From positions 1 to 49,360 of the forward strand of contig CAIZPP010000053.1 of the NCBI GenBank assembly GCA_903934875.1: DNA of 49,360 bases, given 5' to 3'. The DNA is from an uncultured Methylococcaceae bacterium (lineage in GTDB: Bacteria > Pseudomonadota > Gammaproteobacteria > Methylococcales > Methylococcaceae). A model generated the notes under the pieces. The model was not told where the DNA came from. It saw nothing but the letters and a program-made list of their open reading frames with translations, and searched no databases. Positions 26,455 through 36,446 of this stretch are shown one piece after another; position 1 is the stretch's first letter; each line of letters starts with the position of its first letter. A program made the translations under genes and the position numbers.

Positions 26455-29400
26455 ATGTCATATGCAAAAAAAACCACTAATTTCAAATTGAATCTGCTGG
26501 CGGTGGCCGTAGCCTCGGCGCTCTCGTCAGGGGCGGCGTTTGCGGATAGTATTAGCCCAGATGGGACTAATAACGTGTATGGTGTCGGGGCTATAGACCC
26601 TTTAAGCAACACTTCCCACGGTAATACGGCGTATGGAGTCAATGCCACAAACAGTAGCAACCACGATGGCACGTCGGTTGGATACAGTGCAGGGACCGGG
26701 ACCGCCGGCAGTTTTAACACGGCGGTTGGCTCCACTGCCGGGTCCACGGTCAGCGGTGCCAACAACACGGCGGTGGGTTACGGGGCAGGGAGCAATATTA
26801 CTGGCAGCGGCAATGTTGACTTGGGCAATGGCGCGGGTATTGGCCTGTCGGGTGCCGCTTCCATCACAGCGGGTGACTCCGTGGCGGTGGGTAATGTTGC
26901 GACGGCCACGGCGACCGATGCGACGGCCCTAGGTGCCCGGAGCCAAGCCACCAGTACCTCGGCAACGGCCGTCGGTGACTATAGTGTGTCTTCAGGGAAC
27001 GGTGCAACGGCCGTAGGTAACGCGAGTTCGTCCTCAGGTGTGGGGTCAACGTCAGTCGGTCTTTCGAGTGTGTCCACAGGTTTTGTATCAACCGCCATCG
27101 GTGGCGGGAGCCAGTCCACCGCTGACGGCGCAACAGCACTCGGTGGCTATACCCAGGCTACTGGTTTGGCGGCGACGGCCGTCGGTGCCGGGACTGTGGC
27201 CACAGGTAACTTATCAACGGCAGTCGGTACCGGGAGTTCGGTGTCGAGCGCAGCCGACATCGCTTTAGGGGCCGCAGCCACGACAACGGGCAGCACCAGC
27301 GGTGGCAATGTTGCCATCGGCAGTTCTGTCAACTCAGTTACGGGTGTCACCGGTACAGACATCAAGACCACCGCGACGGGTGGCAATTCCATCGCCATAG
27401 GCACGGCGGCGCTCTCCACTGGCAACGCTTCAACGGCCCTAGGTGCCGGGAGTTCGTCCACAAGTCTGGGGGCAACGGCCCTAGGTGCCGGGAGTTCGTC
27501 CACAAGTCTGGGGGCAACGGCCGTCGGTGGCGGGAGTTTGGCCGCAAGTGCGGGCGACATCGCTTTAGGGGGGTCAGCCACGACAACGGGCAGCAGCAGC
27601 GGTGGCAATATTGCCATCGGCAGTTCTGCCAACATAGTTTCGGGGGGTACAGGTACCGATATACAAACCACAGCGACGGGTGGCAATTCCATCGCCATAG
27701 GCACGGCGTCGGTCTCCACTGGTGCCAACTCCGTGGTCTTGGGCGCGGGCAGTACGGATAACGGGCAGGCCAATGTGGTCAGCGTGGGTTCGGCGGCACA
27801 ACAGCGTGCCATCATCAACGCGTCGTCCCTCGACGCTAGCTCCACAACTAGCCTCTCAGTTGGCACGACCAGTGCCGGGGTGACGATTGGCCAAGCGGGG
27901 CAGATCAACACCCTGAATGGCACTACGACCGTTGCCGGCTTGCTTGCTGTGAATAACGGTGTCTCTAATACAGCCACCATCACCACCGCCGGTGTCATCA
28001 CCGGCACCGCGATTACCGACGGCACGGCAACGCTTGCAGGCGGTGCGCTTACCGGCGCGACGACAGTTACCGCGTCTGGCGCGATCACGGGTGGCTCGAT
28101 CACTGACGGCACGGCAACGCTTGCAGGCGGTGCGCTCACGGGCGCGACGACCATCACCGCCAGCGGTGCAATCACCGGCAGCAACTTGGTTTCCACCAGC
28201 ACCAACACCGGGGTCGGTGCCAACAGCGACCCGAATGTGAGTGGCCATAATAACACGGCGGTGGGTGCCGGTTCCGCGAACAGCTACCACGATGGCACGT
28301 CGCTAGGTTACAACGCCGGGTCCGGGACTGCCGGCAGTTTTAACACGGCGCTTGGCTCACGTGCCGGGTCCACGGTCAGCGGTGCCAATAACACGGCGGT
28401 GGGTAACCAGTCAGGGAGCAATATTACGGGCAGCGGCAACACCGACCTGGGCAATGGCGCGGGTATCGGTCTATCGGGTGCATCTTCCATCACAGCAGGT
28501 GACTCCACGGCGGTGGGTAATGTTGCGACGGCAACAGCGACCGATGCGACGGCCCTAGGTGCCAAGAGCCAAGCCACCAATGGCAGTGCAACAGCCGTAG
28601 GTGCTTTGAGTGTGTCCTCCGGCAACGGTGCAACGGCCCTAGGTATCCAGAGTTCAGCCGTAGGTGACAGTTCAACGGCTCTAGGTGCCGGGAGTTCATC
28701 CGCCGGTGGCGGTGCAACGGCCCTAGGTGTCCAGAGTTCAGCATCAGGCTATGCTGCAACAGCCCTAGCTGCCGGAAGTTCGGCCTCAGGTTCCGCGTCA
28801 ACGGCCATTGGTCTCTCGAGTTCGGCCGCGAGTGCGGGCGACATTGCCTTAGGGGGTTCAGCCACGACAACGGGCAGCGGCAGCGGTGGAAATATTGCCC
28901 TCGGCAGTTCTTCGAACACCGTTACGGGGGGCACAGGTACAGATACATTGACCACAGCGACGGGCGGCAACTCCATCGCCATAGGCACGGCGGCGCTCTC
29001 CACTGGCAACGCTTCAACGGCCCTAGGTGCCGGGAGTTCGTCCACAAGTCTGGGGGCAACGGCCCTAGGTGCCGGGAGTTCATCTGCCGGTAACGGTGCA
29101 ACGGCCCTAGGTGTCCAGAGTTCAGCCTCAGGTTACGCTGCAACAGCCCTAGCTGCCGGAAGTTCGGCTTCAGGTTCCGCGTCAACGGCCATTGGTCTCT
29201 CGAGTTCGGCCACGAGTGCGGGCGACATCGCTTTAGGGGGGCTAGCCACCACAGCGGGCAGCAGCAGCGGTGGCAATATTGCCATCGGCAGTTCTGCCAA
29301 CACCGTTACAGGGGCTACGGGTACAGATATACAGGCCACCGCGACGGGCGGCAACTCTGTTGCCATTGGCACGGCGGCGCTCTCCACGGGCAACAACTCC

Positions 29401-32400
29401 GTGGTCTTGGGCGCGGGCAGTACGGATAACGGTCTAGCCAATGTGGTCAGCGTGGGAGCGGCAGGCAGCACACGCGCCATCATCAATGCGACATCCCTAG
29501 ACAGTAGCGGCACAGGGCAAGCCCTCACTGTTGGCACGAACAGTGGCGGGGTGACCATCGGTCAGGCAGGCCAGACCAACACCCTTAATGGCTCTACGAA
29601 CATTACTGGTGCTTTGACAACGGCCGGCATCGACAACAGTGGCGGCGGCATCACCAACACGGGTGCGCTCAGCGGCGTGACGAGCTTTACCGCAACCGGT
29701 GCGATCACGGGTAGTTCGCTGAGCGACGGCACGGCAACGCTGGCAGGTGGTGCGCTCACCGGCGCGACGACTATTACCGCATCCGGCTTGGTCACGAGTG
29801 GCGGTTTGGCAGTCGGCACCGGCAATATCACGGCGGGCGGCATCGTCATCAACGGCACGACCAACACCATCACCGGTGCCAATATCGTGGGCACCGGCGG
29901 CGGATTGGATGTGAACACCACCAGCACGGGCAGTACGGCAACCGGTTCAGCCATCGTCACCGCATCCGCTGGCAATGCGCAAATCGGGGTTTATAACGCC
30001 GCCGGCCATCTGAATGGCTTGACCTCCACGGCGACTTCCACCACGGTGCAAGGCGGCAGCAATTCTTCCAGTTTGAATCTAGGAGTCAACCAAGCCACCT
30101 TGAATGTCGGCACGGCCACCACGGGCGAGGTCACTTTAATCACGGCGACCAACAGCGGCGGCGGTGTGACATCCGTGAATATTGGCGACACCACCTCGGG
30201 AACGACCACCACGATCACTGGTGATGCCTCCCACGCACTGGCGGTGAGTGCCACTGGCACCAGTGTCACGGGCGGGCTGAACAATAACAGCGGCGGCATC
30301 AGCAACGCGGGGGCCATCAGCGGCGCAACAACCATTACCGCGTCCGGCTTGATTACCGGCAACGGCTTGAATGCCAGCAACGGTGGCATTACCAACGCGG
30401 GTGCCATCAGCGGTGCGACGACCATTACTGCGTCCGGCTTGATCACCGGCAACGGCCTGAATGCCAGCAACGGCGGCATCAGCAACGCGGGGGCCATCAC
30501 CGGTGCCACCAGCATCACCAATGCGGGCGGTGCGCTGGTCATAGGCGCGGGCACCACTAGCACGACTATCGGCCAGGCCGGCACGACGACCACGGTGAAC
30601 GGTGCGCTGACGGTGAACCAAGCGACTACGCTAGGGGCTGGCTTGACGGTGAACGGCGGTGTGGCCAACCTGAATGGCGGTGTGAATACCAATGGCGCGG
30701 CCATTGCCACCGGTGCGGGAAATATCACGACCACCAGCGGCAATATCAGCAGCACTAGCGGCAACATCAGCACCACGTCCGGCAATGTGCAAGCGGGGGC
30801 TATTATCCTCAACGGCAGCAACAACAATGTCAGCGGAGTTAATAACTTTACCGCCGCCGGCACGGCCAATATAGGCGGCAATCTGACCGCATCCGGCGGC
30901 AGCAACAGCATCGGCGTGGCCGGTTCCACCAATACCTTGACGGGCAGCACCAATACGCTGACTACCGGTGGCGGACAGAGCTTGACGGTTAATGCCACAG
31001 GCACTAGCGTGGTCGGCGGGTTGACGAGCGACACGCTCAACAACACCGGCGCGGCGACTATCGGCGGCAATCTGAGCGCCAATGGCTCGGTCAATAACAT
31101 CGGCGTGGCCGGTTCCAGCAACACCCTGACCGGCTCCAACCTGCTCACCGGACCCAGCACCACGATCACCAATGGCGCGGGCAATTCGGTTGTGGTGAAT
31201 GGCTCGGGTACGACGGTGGGCGGTGCGTTGACCGCCAACGGCACTAGCACCCTGAATGGCGCGACGCAAATCAACAACACTCTCGGTGTCACTGGCGCGG
31301 CCACCTTGGGCAGCACCCTCACGGTCGCAGGTGCGACCCAAATCAACAACACCTTGGCCGTGACGGGTGCCGGGACTTTCGGCAGCACCTTGAATGTTGC
31401 AGGCAATCTGACGGCTTCCGGTGCTAACAACACCATAGGCACGGCAGGCACCTCTACCAATTTGATCACCGGTGCAAGCAATACTATCGTCGGTTCAACC
31501 AGTTCCACCCTGGTTAGCGGTAACAACAATGTCACCGTGACAGCCGCCAACGGAATCGCGGCCCTAGGCAACGGGGCGGGCTTGAATTTGAATGGTGCCA
31601 ACGCCAGCTTGACGAACAAGAACGGCAACGCGGGTTTGAACATCACCGCGACGAAAACCACGTTGACGGATGGCACCGGGAACGCCAGTTCTGCCAATCT
31701 GTCGCTGAACGGAAGCAATGCCAGCTTGGTGAACAGCACAGGCCACGGCTTGACTGTCAGCGGAACGTCCACCACCCTGTCCGGCGGCACTAACTCTTCG
31801 GTGTGGAGCTTGGCGGACGGCAACGCCAATTTGACGGTCAATAACGGCGCAGGCACACCCACCGTCACCTTGGTGCAAGCCACCACCACCGGCGGCACTG
31901 GCGCGGGCAGTTCCGGGGTCACGCTTGGCGACTTGGCGACTTCGAACAATACCATGCAAGGCACAGCGAACACGCTCAACGCAGGGGCCACCGGGGTCAA
32001 CACCATCACCGGTCTTAACAACAACATCACCGGCACTGCCAACACCGTCACCGGGGCCACGACCATCCAATCAAGCAATCAAGCCTCGGCGAACACCGTG
32101 CAGGTCAATGCGCTGGGGGTGGGTTTGACGGCCAATAGCGCTAGCGGCAGCCAGTCTAGTGTCGTGGCTAACGGCAATACAGTGGTGATTGCCGGCAACA
32201 AAGCGGGCACTAGCAGCATCACCACCAGCAACACTGGCACGGCAATCCAAGCGGGCGGCAACAGCGCCACGCTGGATAGCACCAACGGCTTGACCGTGGT
32301 GGGCGTGTCCAACACGGTGACGGGTGCGACCCGCTTGCAGGCATCGTCTGCGGCCGGGGCGAATGCCTTGTCGGTGGATGCGGTCAATGGCACGGTGGTC

Positions 32401-33135
32401 ACTGGCCCGACGAGTTTGAATGGCACTTTGGCCGTGGCCGGCAACGCCAGCTTGAACGGCGCGGTCAACAACATTGGAGCCACCCAGCCGGGTTCTGCCA
32501 ACACCATCGGTACCTCTGGGTCCAGCAACAACATCAATGGTGCGGTCAACAACATCGGCACCAACCAAGCTTCGGCCAACACTATCGGCACGGTAGGGTC
32601 TAGCAATACCATTGTGGGCGCGACCAACTTAGTTTCCAGCAATGGCAGTAGCCAAGTCCAGGTGAACGACAATGGCGTGAGCGCCATCGGCAACACGGCC
32701 AGCTTGCAGGGCCGCACCTCCACTACGATCAGTGGCGGTTCCACCAACTTGGTGTTGAATAACAATGGGGCATCGTTGACGAATTCGGCTGGCGGGCCAG
32801 TCCGCCTGTCCGGCATCGCCAACGGCATCAACGCCAATGATGCAGTGAACGTGGCACAACTGAACTCGGCTACCAATAGCATCTACAACCGCATCGGCGG
32901 CTTGCAGAGCAAGGCGTTCTCGGGCATCGCCTCGGCGGCTGCGATGGCAACCATCCCCGAACCGATTGCAGGACACAACTACTCGGTCGGTGTCGGCTAC
33001 GGTAACTTTGGTAGCCAGAGCGCCATAGCCTTTGGCGGCAAGGCGAATGTGGGCGACAGTGTGCGCGTCGCCGCCAGCCTGGGCTATGCCGGCAGTGAAC
33101 TGACCGTCGGTCTGGGCACTGGGTTTAGCTGGTAA
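26455..33135 (+). CDS. YadA-like trimeric autotransporter adhesin
   Basis: This 2226-residue outer-membrane adhesin (type Vc secretion) has a signal peptide MSYAKKTTNFKLNLLAV ending SGAAFA. A YadA-type head of 14-residue repeats follows (SSSTSLGATALGAG and variants, to about residue 1020). A long stalk rich in Gly, Asn, Thr and Ser comes next, with repeats around GAISGATTITASGLITG. The neck is NANDAVNVAQLNS, and the C-terminal membrane anchor ends GLGTGFSW with the expected aromatic last residue. I chose ATG at 26455, with AGAGAG about 10 bases upstream; ATG at 26425 adds 10 residues. The head contains a long duplicated block (about 26.66-27.36 kb and 28.24-28.98 kb). The stop abuts a palindromic element. 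Confidence 0.94.
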   Translation: MSYAKKTTNFKLNLLAVAVASALSSGAAFADSISPDGTNNVYGVGAIDPLSNTSHGNTAYGVNATNSSNHDGTSVGYSAGTGTAGSFNTAVGSTAGSTVSGANNTAVGYGAGSNITGSGNVDLGNGAGIGLSGAASITAGDSVAVGNVATATATDATALGARSQATSTSATAVGDYSVSSGNGATAVGNASSSSGVGSTSVGLSSVSTGFVSTAIGGGSQSTADGATALGGYTQATGLAATAVGAGTVATGNLSTAVGTGSSVSSAADIALGAAATTTGSTSGGNVAIGSSVNSVTGVTGTDIKTTATGGNSIAIGTAALSTGNASTALGAGSSSTSLGATALGAGSSSTSLGATAVGGGSLAASAGDIALGGSATTTGSSSGGNIAIGSSANIVSGGTGTDIQTTATGGNSIAIGTASVSTGANSVVLGAGSTDNGQANVVSVGSAAQQRAIINASSLDASSTTSLSVGTTSAGVTIGQAGQINTLNGTTTVAGLLAVNNGVSNTATITTAGVITGTAITDGTATLAGGALTGATTVTASGAITGGSITDGTATLAGGALTGATTITASGAITGSNLVSTSTNTGVGANSDPNVSGHNNTAVGAGSANSYHDGTSLGYNAGSGTAGSFNTALGSRAGSTVSGANNTAVGNQSGSNITGSGNTDLGNGAGIGLSGASSITAGDSTAVGNVATATATDATALGAKSQATNGSATAVGALSVSSGNGATALGIQSSAVGDSSTALGAGSSSAGGGATALGVQSSASGYAATALAAGSSASGSASTAIGLSSSAASAGDIALGGSATTTGSGSGGNIALGSSSNTVTGGTGTDTLTTATGGNSIAIGTAALSTGNASTALGAGSSSTSLGATALGAGSSSAGNGATALGVQSSASGYAATALAAGSSASGSASTAIGLSSSATSAGDIALGGLATTAGSSSGGNIAIGSSANTVTGATGTDIQATATGGNSVAIGTAALSTGNNSVVLGAGSTDNGLANVVSVGAAGSTRAIINATSLDSSGTGQALTVGTNSGGVTIGQAGQTNTLNGSTNITGALTTAGIDNSGGGITNTGALSGVTSFTATGAITGSSLSDGTATLAGGALTGATTITASGLVTSGGLAVGTGNITAGGIVINGTTNTITGANIVGTGGGLDVNTTSTGSTATGSAIVTASAGNAQIGVYNAAGHLNGLTSTATSTTVQGGSNSSSLNLGVNQATLNVGTATTGEVTLITATNSGGGVTSVNIGDTTSGTTTTITGDASHALAVSATGTSVTGGLNNNSGGISNAGAISGATTITASGLITGNGLNASNGGITNAGAISGATTITASGLITGNGLNASNGGISNAGAITGATSITNAGGALVIGAGTTSTTIGQAGTTTTVNGALTVNQATTLGAGLTVNGGVANLNGGVNTNGAAIATGAGNITTTSGNISSTSGNISTTSGNVQAGAIILNGSNNNVSGVNNFTAAGTANIGGNLTASGGSNSIGVAGSTNTLTGSTNTLTTGGGQSLTVNATGTSVVGGLTSDTLNNTGAATIGGNLSANGSVNNIGVAGSSNTLTGSNLLTGPSTTITNGAGNSVVVNGSGTTVGGALTANGTSTLNGATQINNTLGVTGAATLGSTLTVAGATQINNTLAVTGAGTFGSTLNVAGNLTASGANNTIGTAGTSTNLITGASNTIVGSTSSTLVSGNNNVTVTAANGIAALGNGAGLNLNGANASLTNKNGNAGLNITATKTTLTDGTGNASSANLSLNGSNASLVNSTGHGLTVSGTSTTLSGGTNSSVWSLADGNANLTVNNGAGTPTVTLVQATTTGGTGAGSSGVTLGDLATSNNTMQGTANTLNAGATGVNTITGLNNNITGTANTVTGATTIQSSNQASANTVQVNALGVGLTANSASGSQSSVVANGNTVVIAGNKAGTSSITTSNTGTAIQAGGNSATLDSTNGLTVVGVSNTVTGATRLQASSAAGANALSVDAVNGTVVTGPTSLNGTLAVAGNASLNGAVNNIGATQPGSANTIGTSGSSNNINGAVNNIGTNQASANTIGTVGSSNTIVGATNLVSSNGSSQVQVNDNGVSAIGNTASLQGRTSTTISGGSTNLVLNNNGASLTNSAGGPVRLSGIANGINANDAVNVAQLNSATNSIYNRIGGLQSKAFSGIASAAAMATIPEPIAGHNYSVGVGYGNFGSQSAIAFGGKANVGDSVRVAASLGYAGSELTVGLGTGFSW

Positions 33136-33273
33136 CTGATGTTACGCAACCGTGTAGGCTGTAGCCCGGATGTTGTGGAGTGCGGCGACTTGTCGCCGCC
33201 TTTTGCGTCCAGCGGCGACGAGTCGCCGTACTCCACAAGTTGCCATCCTCTAGCGATGACTACGTAACATCAG
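33136..33273. repeat. Inner-shell element, G/C-rich cargo, copy 2
   Basis: It begins with CTGATGTTACGCA on the base after the adhesin stop and ends with TACGTAACATCAG, one mismatch. The 138-bp sequence is the reverse complement of the copy at 3-140. A degenerate outer-shell end (to about 33297, AAGATAAAAATGTTGTA) follows. Confidence 0.9.
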
Positions 33274-33372
33274 CTTTGTAAGATAAAAATGTTGTACATA
33301 AATACAAACGGGGACTCCTTTATGATAATGGTGTAAGAAGCATCAGAAACCCATCACGGCAAGGCAGCCTTG

Positions 33373-33556
33373 CCCGTCATTTCGGCATGGATGCCGAAAT
33401 CCAGGCCATGGACGGTATCCAATCGGTTGCGCAAGTGCTTGATTCAGATCACTTGCTAACCTGATGTTTCCTGTCTTTTGATGCGGGGAGACCAGTCTCG
33501 GCTCCGCGTTTGCCATCCTTGGACGCTGGATTTTGGCATCTATGCCAATGACGAGC
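33373..33556. repeat. CCCGTCATTTCGGCATGGAT palindrome, copy
   Basis: The left half, CCCGTCATTTCGGCATGGAT, is mirrored by the right half ending TTTTGGCATCTATGCCAATGA. It ends four bases before the stop codon of the DoxX/NDH fusion gene. With the preceding element it accounts for most of the 424-bp gene-free stretch. Confidence 0.75.
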
Positions 33557-33559
33557 CTC

Positions 33560-36202
33560 CTACAATTGTTGCGCCTTGATCCGTTCCTCGACCTGTTGCT
33601 GGATGGCTTTGGCCATGATGCTCGATCCTACGCTGAGGCTTTGGAAGTCTTCGCCGGCCAGAACGGTCAACTCGCAGGGGGTCAGGCAACGCACGGTGGC
33701 TGTGCGCAGAGTGTCATGCAGCAGGGCGATTTCCCCGAAATAATCGCCGTCGCCCAATTCGCCTACTTTTCTGCCGTTTTTCAGCACGTCCAGTCGGCCC
33801 GACTGCACGATGTAGGCCGTATCGCCGCGCTCGTTTTCGCGGATCACCTCATCGCCTGGCTCAAAGTGGACGCGTTGCAGCTTTTCCGTGGCATCGGGCG
33901 TTAGCACGGCAATGTCAGCCCGGAACGGCACGTCCAAACACCAGTCTATCAATATCCGCAGGTTGCGCTCCAACCCAGGCAAAGCGGCAAGATTAGTGAT
34001 GCGGGACAGGAACCAGGCTGGCGTACCGCTGAACGACAAGGGGCCGATGCGGCAGATTGAGCGGCGTCCCATGTTATAGATTTTCAGCCAGCGTTCTGTT
34101 GCTTTGAATGCATGGGTGGCGAAGCCTTGCGAGGCGGCCCAAGCGTTTTGGCCAGCCGTCTCGCCTAGCTTGACGAAGTCTGCGGTGGTGAGGAACTTCC
34201 TGTCCTCCTGCTGTTGCTGCAGCGCCGTTACCCAGATGTGCGGACGGTGTTTGAAGCTGAGGTCGTCTTCTATGTCCAGCGGCCAGTGATAGGTTTGCCC
34301 GTCAATTTGCAGGCTGGGCAGCATGAAGGATGCATTGACCACCAGACCCACAGTTTGCCGCCCGCCGCCACCCAACACGATGCTGTCACGGGTAATGGCG
34401 GCTATTTCTTGGTTGCGGCACAGGGTCACCCCTGCCTTTTCCAATTCGCGGTCGCGTTGCGCCTGTATGTCGCTTTCAAAGACGCTGAACGGGGCTTTGG
34501 CGTCTTCGTAGAGGAGAACCTGCCAGCCATGCCCTTTCAGGATGGGATAAGAGGTTTCCACGGTTTTTAGCATCTCGCAAATTTCCACCGCCGCACCGCA
34601 GGAGCGCTGGCCCGAGCCTATCACGGCGAAAGTCAACAGGCGCTGCCTTTCTTCCACATTTTCCGTCGCTTCGGCTTCTTCCACCAAATCCATAATGCGT
34701 TTGCGTATGTGCAGTGCGTCACCCACCGAGTTAATTGGACTGGCATGGGCCAGCAAACCCGGAATGCCGGTTAGCTTAGGGATAGGAAACAAGGCTAATA
34801 TCAACTCGTCGTAGGGTTCTTCCAACACACGCCCATTTTGCAGCAGGACGACGCACTTTTTCTGCGTGTCGATATGGGTGACTTCGCCCAATTTGACGCG
34901 TGTATTGGGAAGAATCCGCCGTATCGGGTTGACCGCGTTGCCGGGTTGCATCGTGCCGCCTATCACTTCAGGCAGCAGTGGGTAAAACAACATATTGGGC
35001 CGGGTATGCACTAGGCTTAATTGCACCCGCGTATATTGGCCGATCAATCGTTCAATCTTCATCGCGGCGTGGATAGCCGCCACCGTTCCGCCAACGATCA
35101 CAATGTTGGCCGGTTTGTCTTTTGCTTCAGGCATGTGAAAATGTCCCGCACCGTTGAATAAAAAGGAAAGCATTACCCCATAGTAAAGCGCATGGGCCAT
35201 CCAACTCTCAGGCAGCAGCGCCGCAAAGAACAGAAAGGCGAATAGAAAGAACAGCGACAAGGGCCGCAGCATGACGCCGACAATGATCAAAATGCCGCAG
35301 GTGACCTCGACCAAGGCCATGATTAGCGTGAATGTCTCCGGTGCCGAAGACAAAATGGGGACATCAAACAGGGTGAGGATGCCCAGCGCCAGATTGGGTT
35401 GGAAAACCTTGAAGACGACCGCCAGATAAAAGATGTTGAACCCGGTCAACACGCGCATGATCGCCTGCGCCCGTTGCCTAGGCACTGCGGCGAGTTGGGT
35501 TTGCAGGGATAACAGGCTGGGTTCGACCGGCATGGGCACAAAGTAGCTGCCCGGCCCTTGCAGTAATAGGTAAATGGCAACGCCCAGCAAGGCAGTGGCA
35601 TAGGCAAACAAGTCCTGCTGGAACAGCACCATGCCCAACAAAGCCAGAACCATCAGCACAACCGCCAAAATCCGCACATAGATGCCAAATAGAAAGCCAA
35701 GTCCGAGCAGAAACTCAAGCCAGCGCAAGCCCAGCCAAGCCGCGCCATATTGCTTTAATTCCAAATCTGGGGCGAACAGGGTAGGGGAGGTGAACGGTTC
35801 GACACCGTAACGGGGTTCGAAGCCTATGGCTGAGGAAATCAGCACCCAGGCCAAACAGAATCTGAGCAGGGGCGCGACAATATCGCCATAGGCACTTAAA
35901 CGGGCCTGCAAATCGGGGAACAGATCACGGGCGCTGGTGAATCCCAGCCGAATCCAACCCACCGCGAACAAGAAAAAGGCCGCAATTAGGCCGATGTTCA
36001 AAGCCGATAAGGAGGTGTAAACCGAGGGTTTTAATTTGCCATTCCACTCACTGGCTTGGTCAGGCGTCAAAATCCAGCGTTCGTGGGCTAAGGCTGCGTC
36101 GGCCCAAAACAGGCTGACAGCCAACAACATGAAAACGAGGACCCCTACTTTCCAGCGGAAGGGGTCTTTTGTAAGTGGTAGTTGGTCAAGCCCGGTCAGC
36201 AT
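33560..36202 (-). CDS. DoxX-like / NDH-2-like / cyclic-nucleotide-binding fusion protein
   Basis: This 880-residue protein has three parts. Residues 1-400 carry a signal-like helix (FMLLAVSLFWADAALA) and about ten membrane helices of the DoxX kind. Residues about 405-735 resemble a type II NADH dehydrogenase or sulfide:quinone reductase (NIVIVGGTVAAIHA, NMLFYPLLPEVIGG, FAVIGSGQRSCGAAVEI). Residues about 755-880 are a cyclic-nucleotide-binding domain (FEPGDEVIRENERGDTAYIV, GDGDYFGEIALL, LRTATVRCL). Both glycine motifs in the oxidoreductase part depart from GxGxxG, so it may bind cofactor weakly. ATG at 36202 has AAGGTG upstream. An ORF continues further, but only through the adjacent palindrome, so I exclude it. 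A redox protein gated by a nucleotide is inference. Confidence 0.85.
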   Translation of the reverse strand: MLTGLDQLPLTKDPFRWKVGVLVFMLLAVSLFWADAALAHERWILTPDQASEWNGKLKPSVYTSLSALNIGLIAAFFLFAVGWIRLGFTSARDLFPDLQARLSAYGDIVAPLLRFCLAWVLISSAIGFEPRYGVEPFTSPTLFAPDLELKQYGAAWLGLRWLEFLLGLGFLFGIYVRILAVVLMVLALLGMVLFQQDLFAYATALLGVAIYLLLQGPGSYFVPMPVEPSLLSLQTQLAAVPRQRAQAIMRVLTGFNIFYLAVVFKVFQPNLALGILTLFDVPILSSAPETFTLIMALVEVTCGILIIVGVMLRPLSLFFLFAFLFFAALLPESWMAHALYYGVMLSFLFNGAGHFHMPEAKDKPANIVIVGGTVAAIHAAMKIERLIGQYTRVQLSLVHTRPNMLFYPLLPEVIGGTMQPGNAVNPIRRILPNTRVKLGEVTHIDTQKKCVVLLQNGRVLEEPYDELILALFPIPKLTGIPGLLAHASPINSVGDALHIRKRIMDLVEEAEATENVEERQRLLTFAVIGSGQRSCGAAVEICEMLKTVETSYPILKGHGWQVLLYEDAKAPFSVFESDIQAQRDRELEKAGVTLCRNQEIAAITRDSIVLGGGGRQTVGLVVNASFMLPSLQIDGQTYHWPLDIEDDLSFKHRPHIWVTALQQQQEDRKFLTTADFVKLGETAGQNAWAASQGFATHAFKATERWLKIYNMGRRSICRIGPLSFSGTPAWFLSRITNLAALPGLERNLRILIDWCLDVPFRADIAVLTPDATEKLQRVHFEPGDEVIRENERGDTAYIVQSGRLDVLKNGRKVGELGDGDYFGEIALLHDTLRTATVRCLTPCELTVLAGEDFQSLSVGSSIMAKAIQQQVEERIKAQQL

Positions 36203-36233
36203 CAAGTCGCACCTTATGTTGTTATTATTGTAA

Positions 36234-36431
36234 CTGATGTTACGCAACCGTCTAGGCTGTAGCCCGGATGTTGTGGAGTGCGGCGACTCGTCGCCGCCTT
36301 TTTCGTCCAGCGGCGACGAGTCGCCGCCTTTTGCGTCCAGCGGCGACGAGTCGCCGCCTTTTGCGTCCAGCGGCGACAAGTCGCCGCACTCCACAAGTTG
36401 CCATCCTCTAGCGATGACTGCGTAACATCAG
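36234..36431. repeat. Inner-shell element, G/C-rich cargo expanded by two 30-bp units
   Basis: The same ends and flanks as 33136-33273, but 198 bp instead of 138. The extra 60 bp are two more 30-bp units of CAGCGGCGACGAGTCGCCGC plus CTTTTGCGTC. It lies 31 bp upstream of the fusion protein's ATG and is open in frame with it, which lengthens the ORF artificially. Confidence 0.92.
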
Positions 36432-36446
36432 ATTGTAAGTAGCAAT

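Noticed and set aside
27147-28256. A 369-codon minus-strand open frame
   Set aside because: It is the same effect as above: antisense to the adhesin head repeats and of very low complexity.
29991-32078. A 695-codon open frame on the minus strand
   Set aside because: It lies antisense inside the adhesin gene. The Gly/Asn/Thr/Ser-rich plus strand produces a Val/Pro/Ala/Leu-rich mirror frame without stops; it has no start signal and no recognisable domain.
36284-36375. Possible CRISPR-like repeats of about 30 bp
   Set aside because: The units abut directly, without unique spacers, inside a palindromic element.
36203-36394. N-terminal extension of the DoxX/NDH fusion (MECGDLSPLDAKGG...)
   Set aside because: The extension is the translated 30-bp palindromic repeat. 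The real start, ATG 36202, has a Shine-Dalgarno-like AAGGTG and a proper membrane N-terminus.
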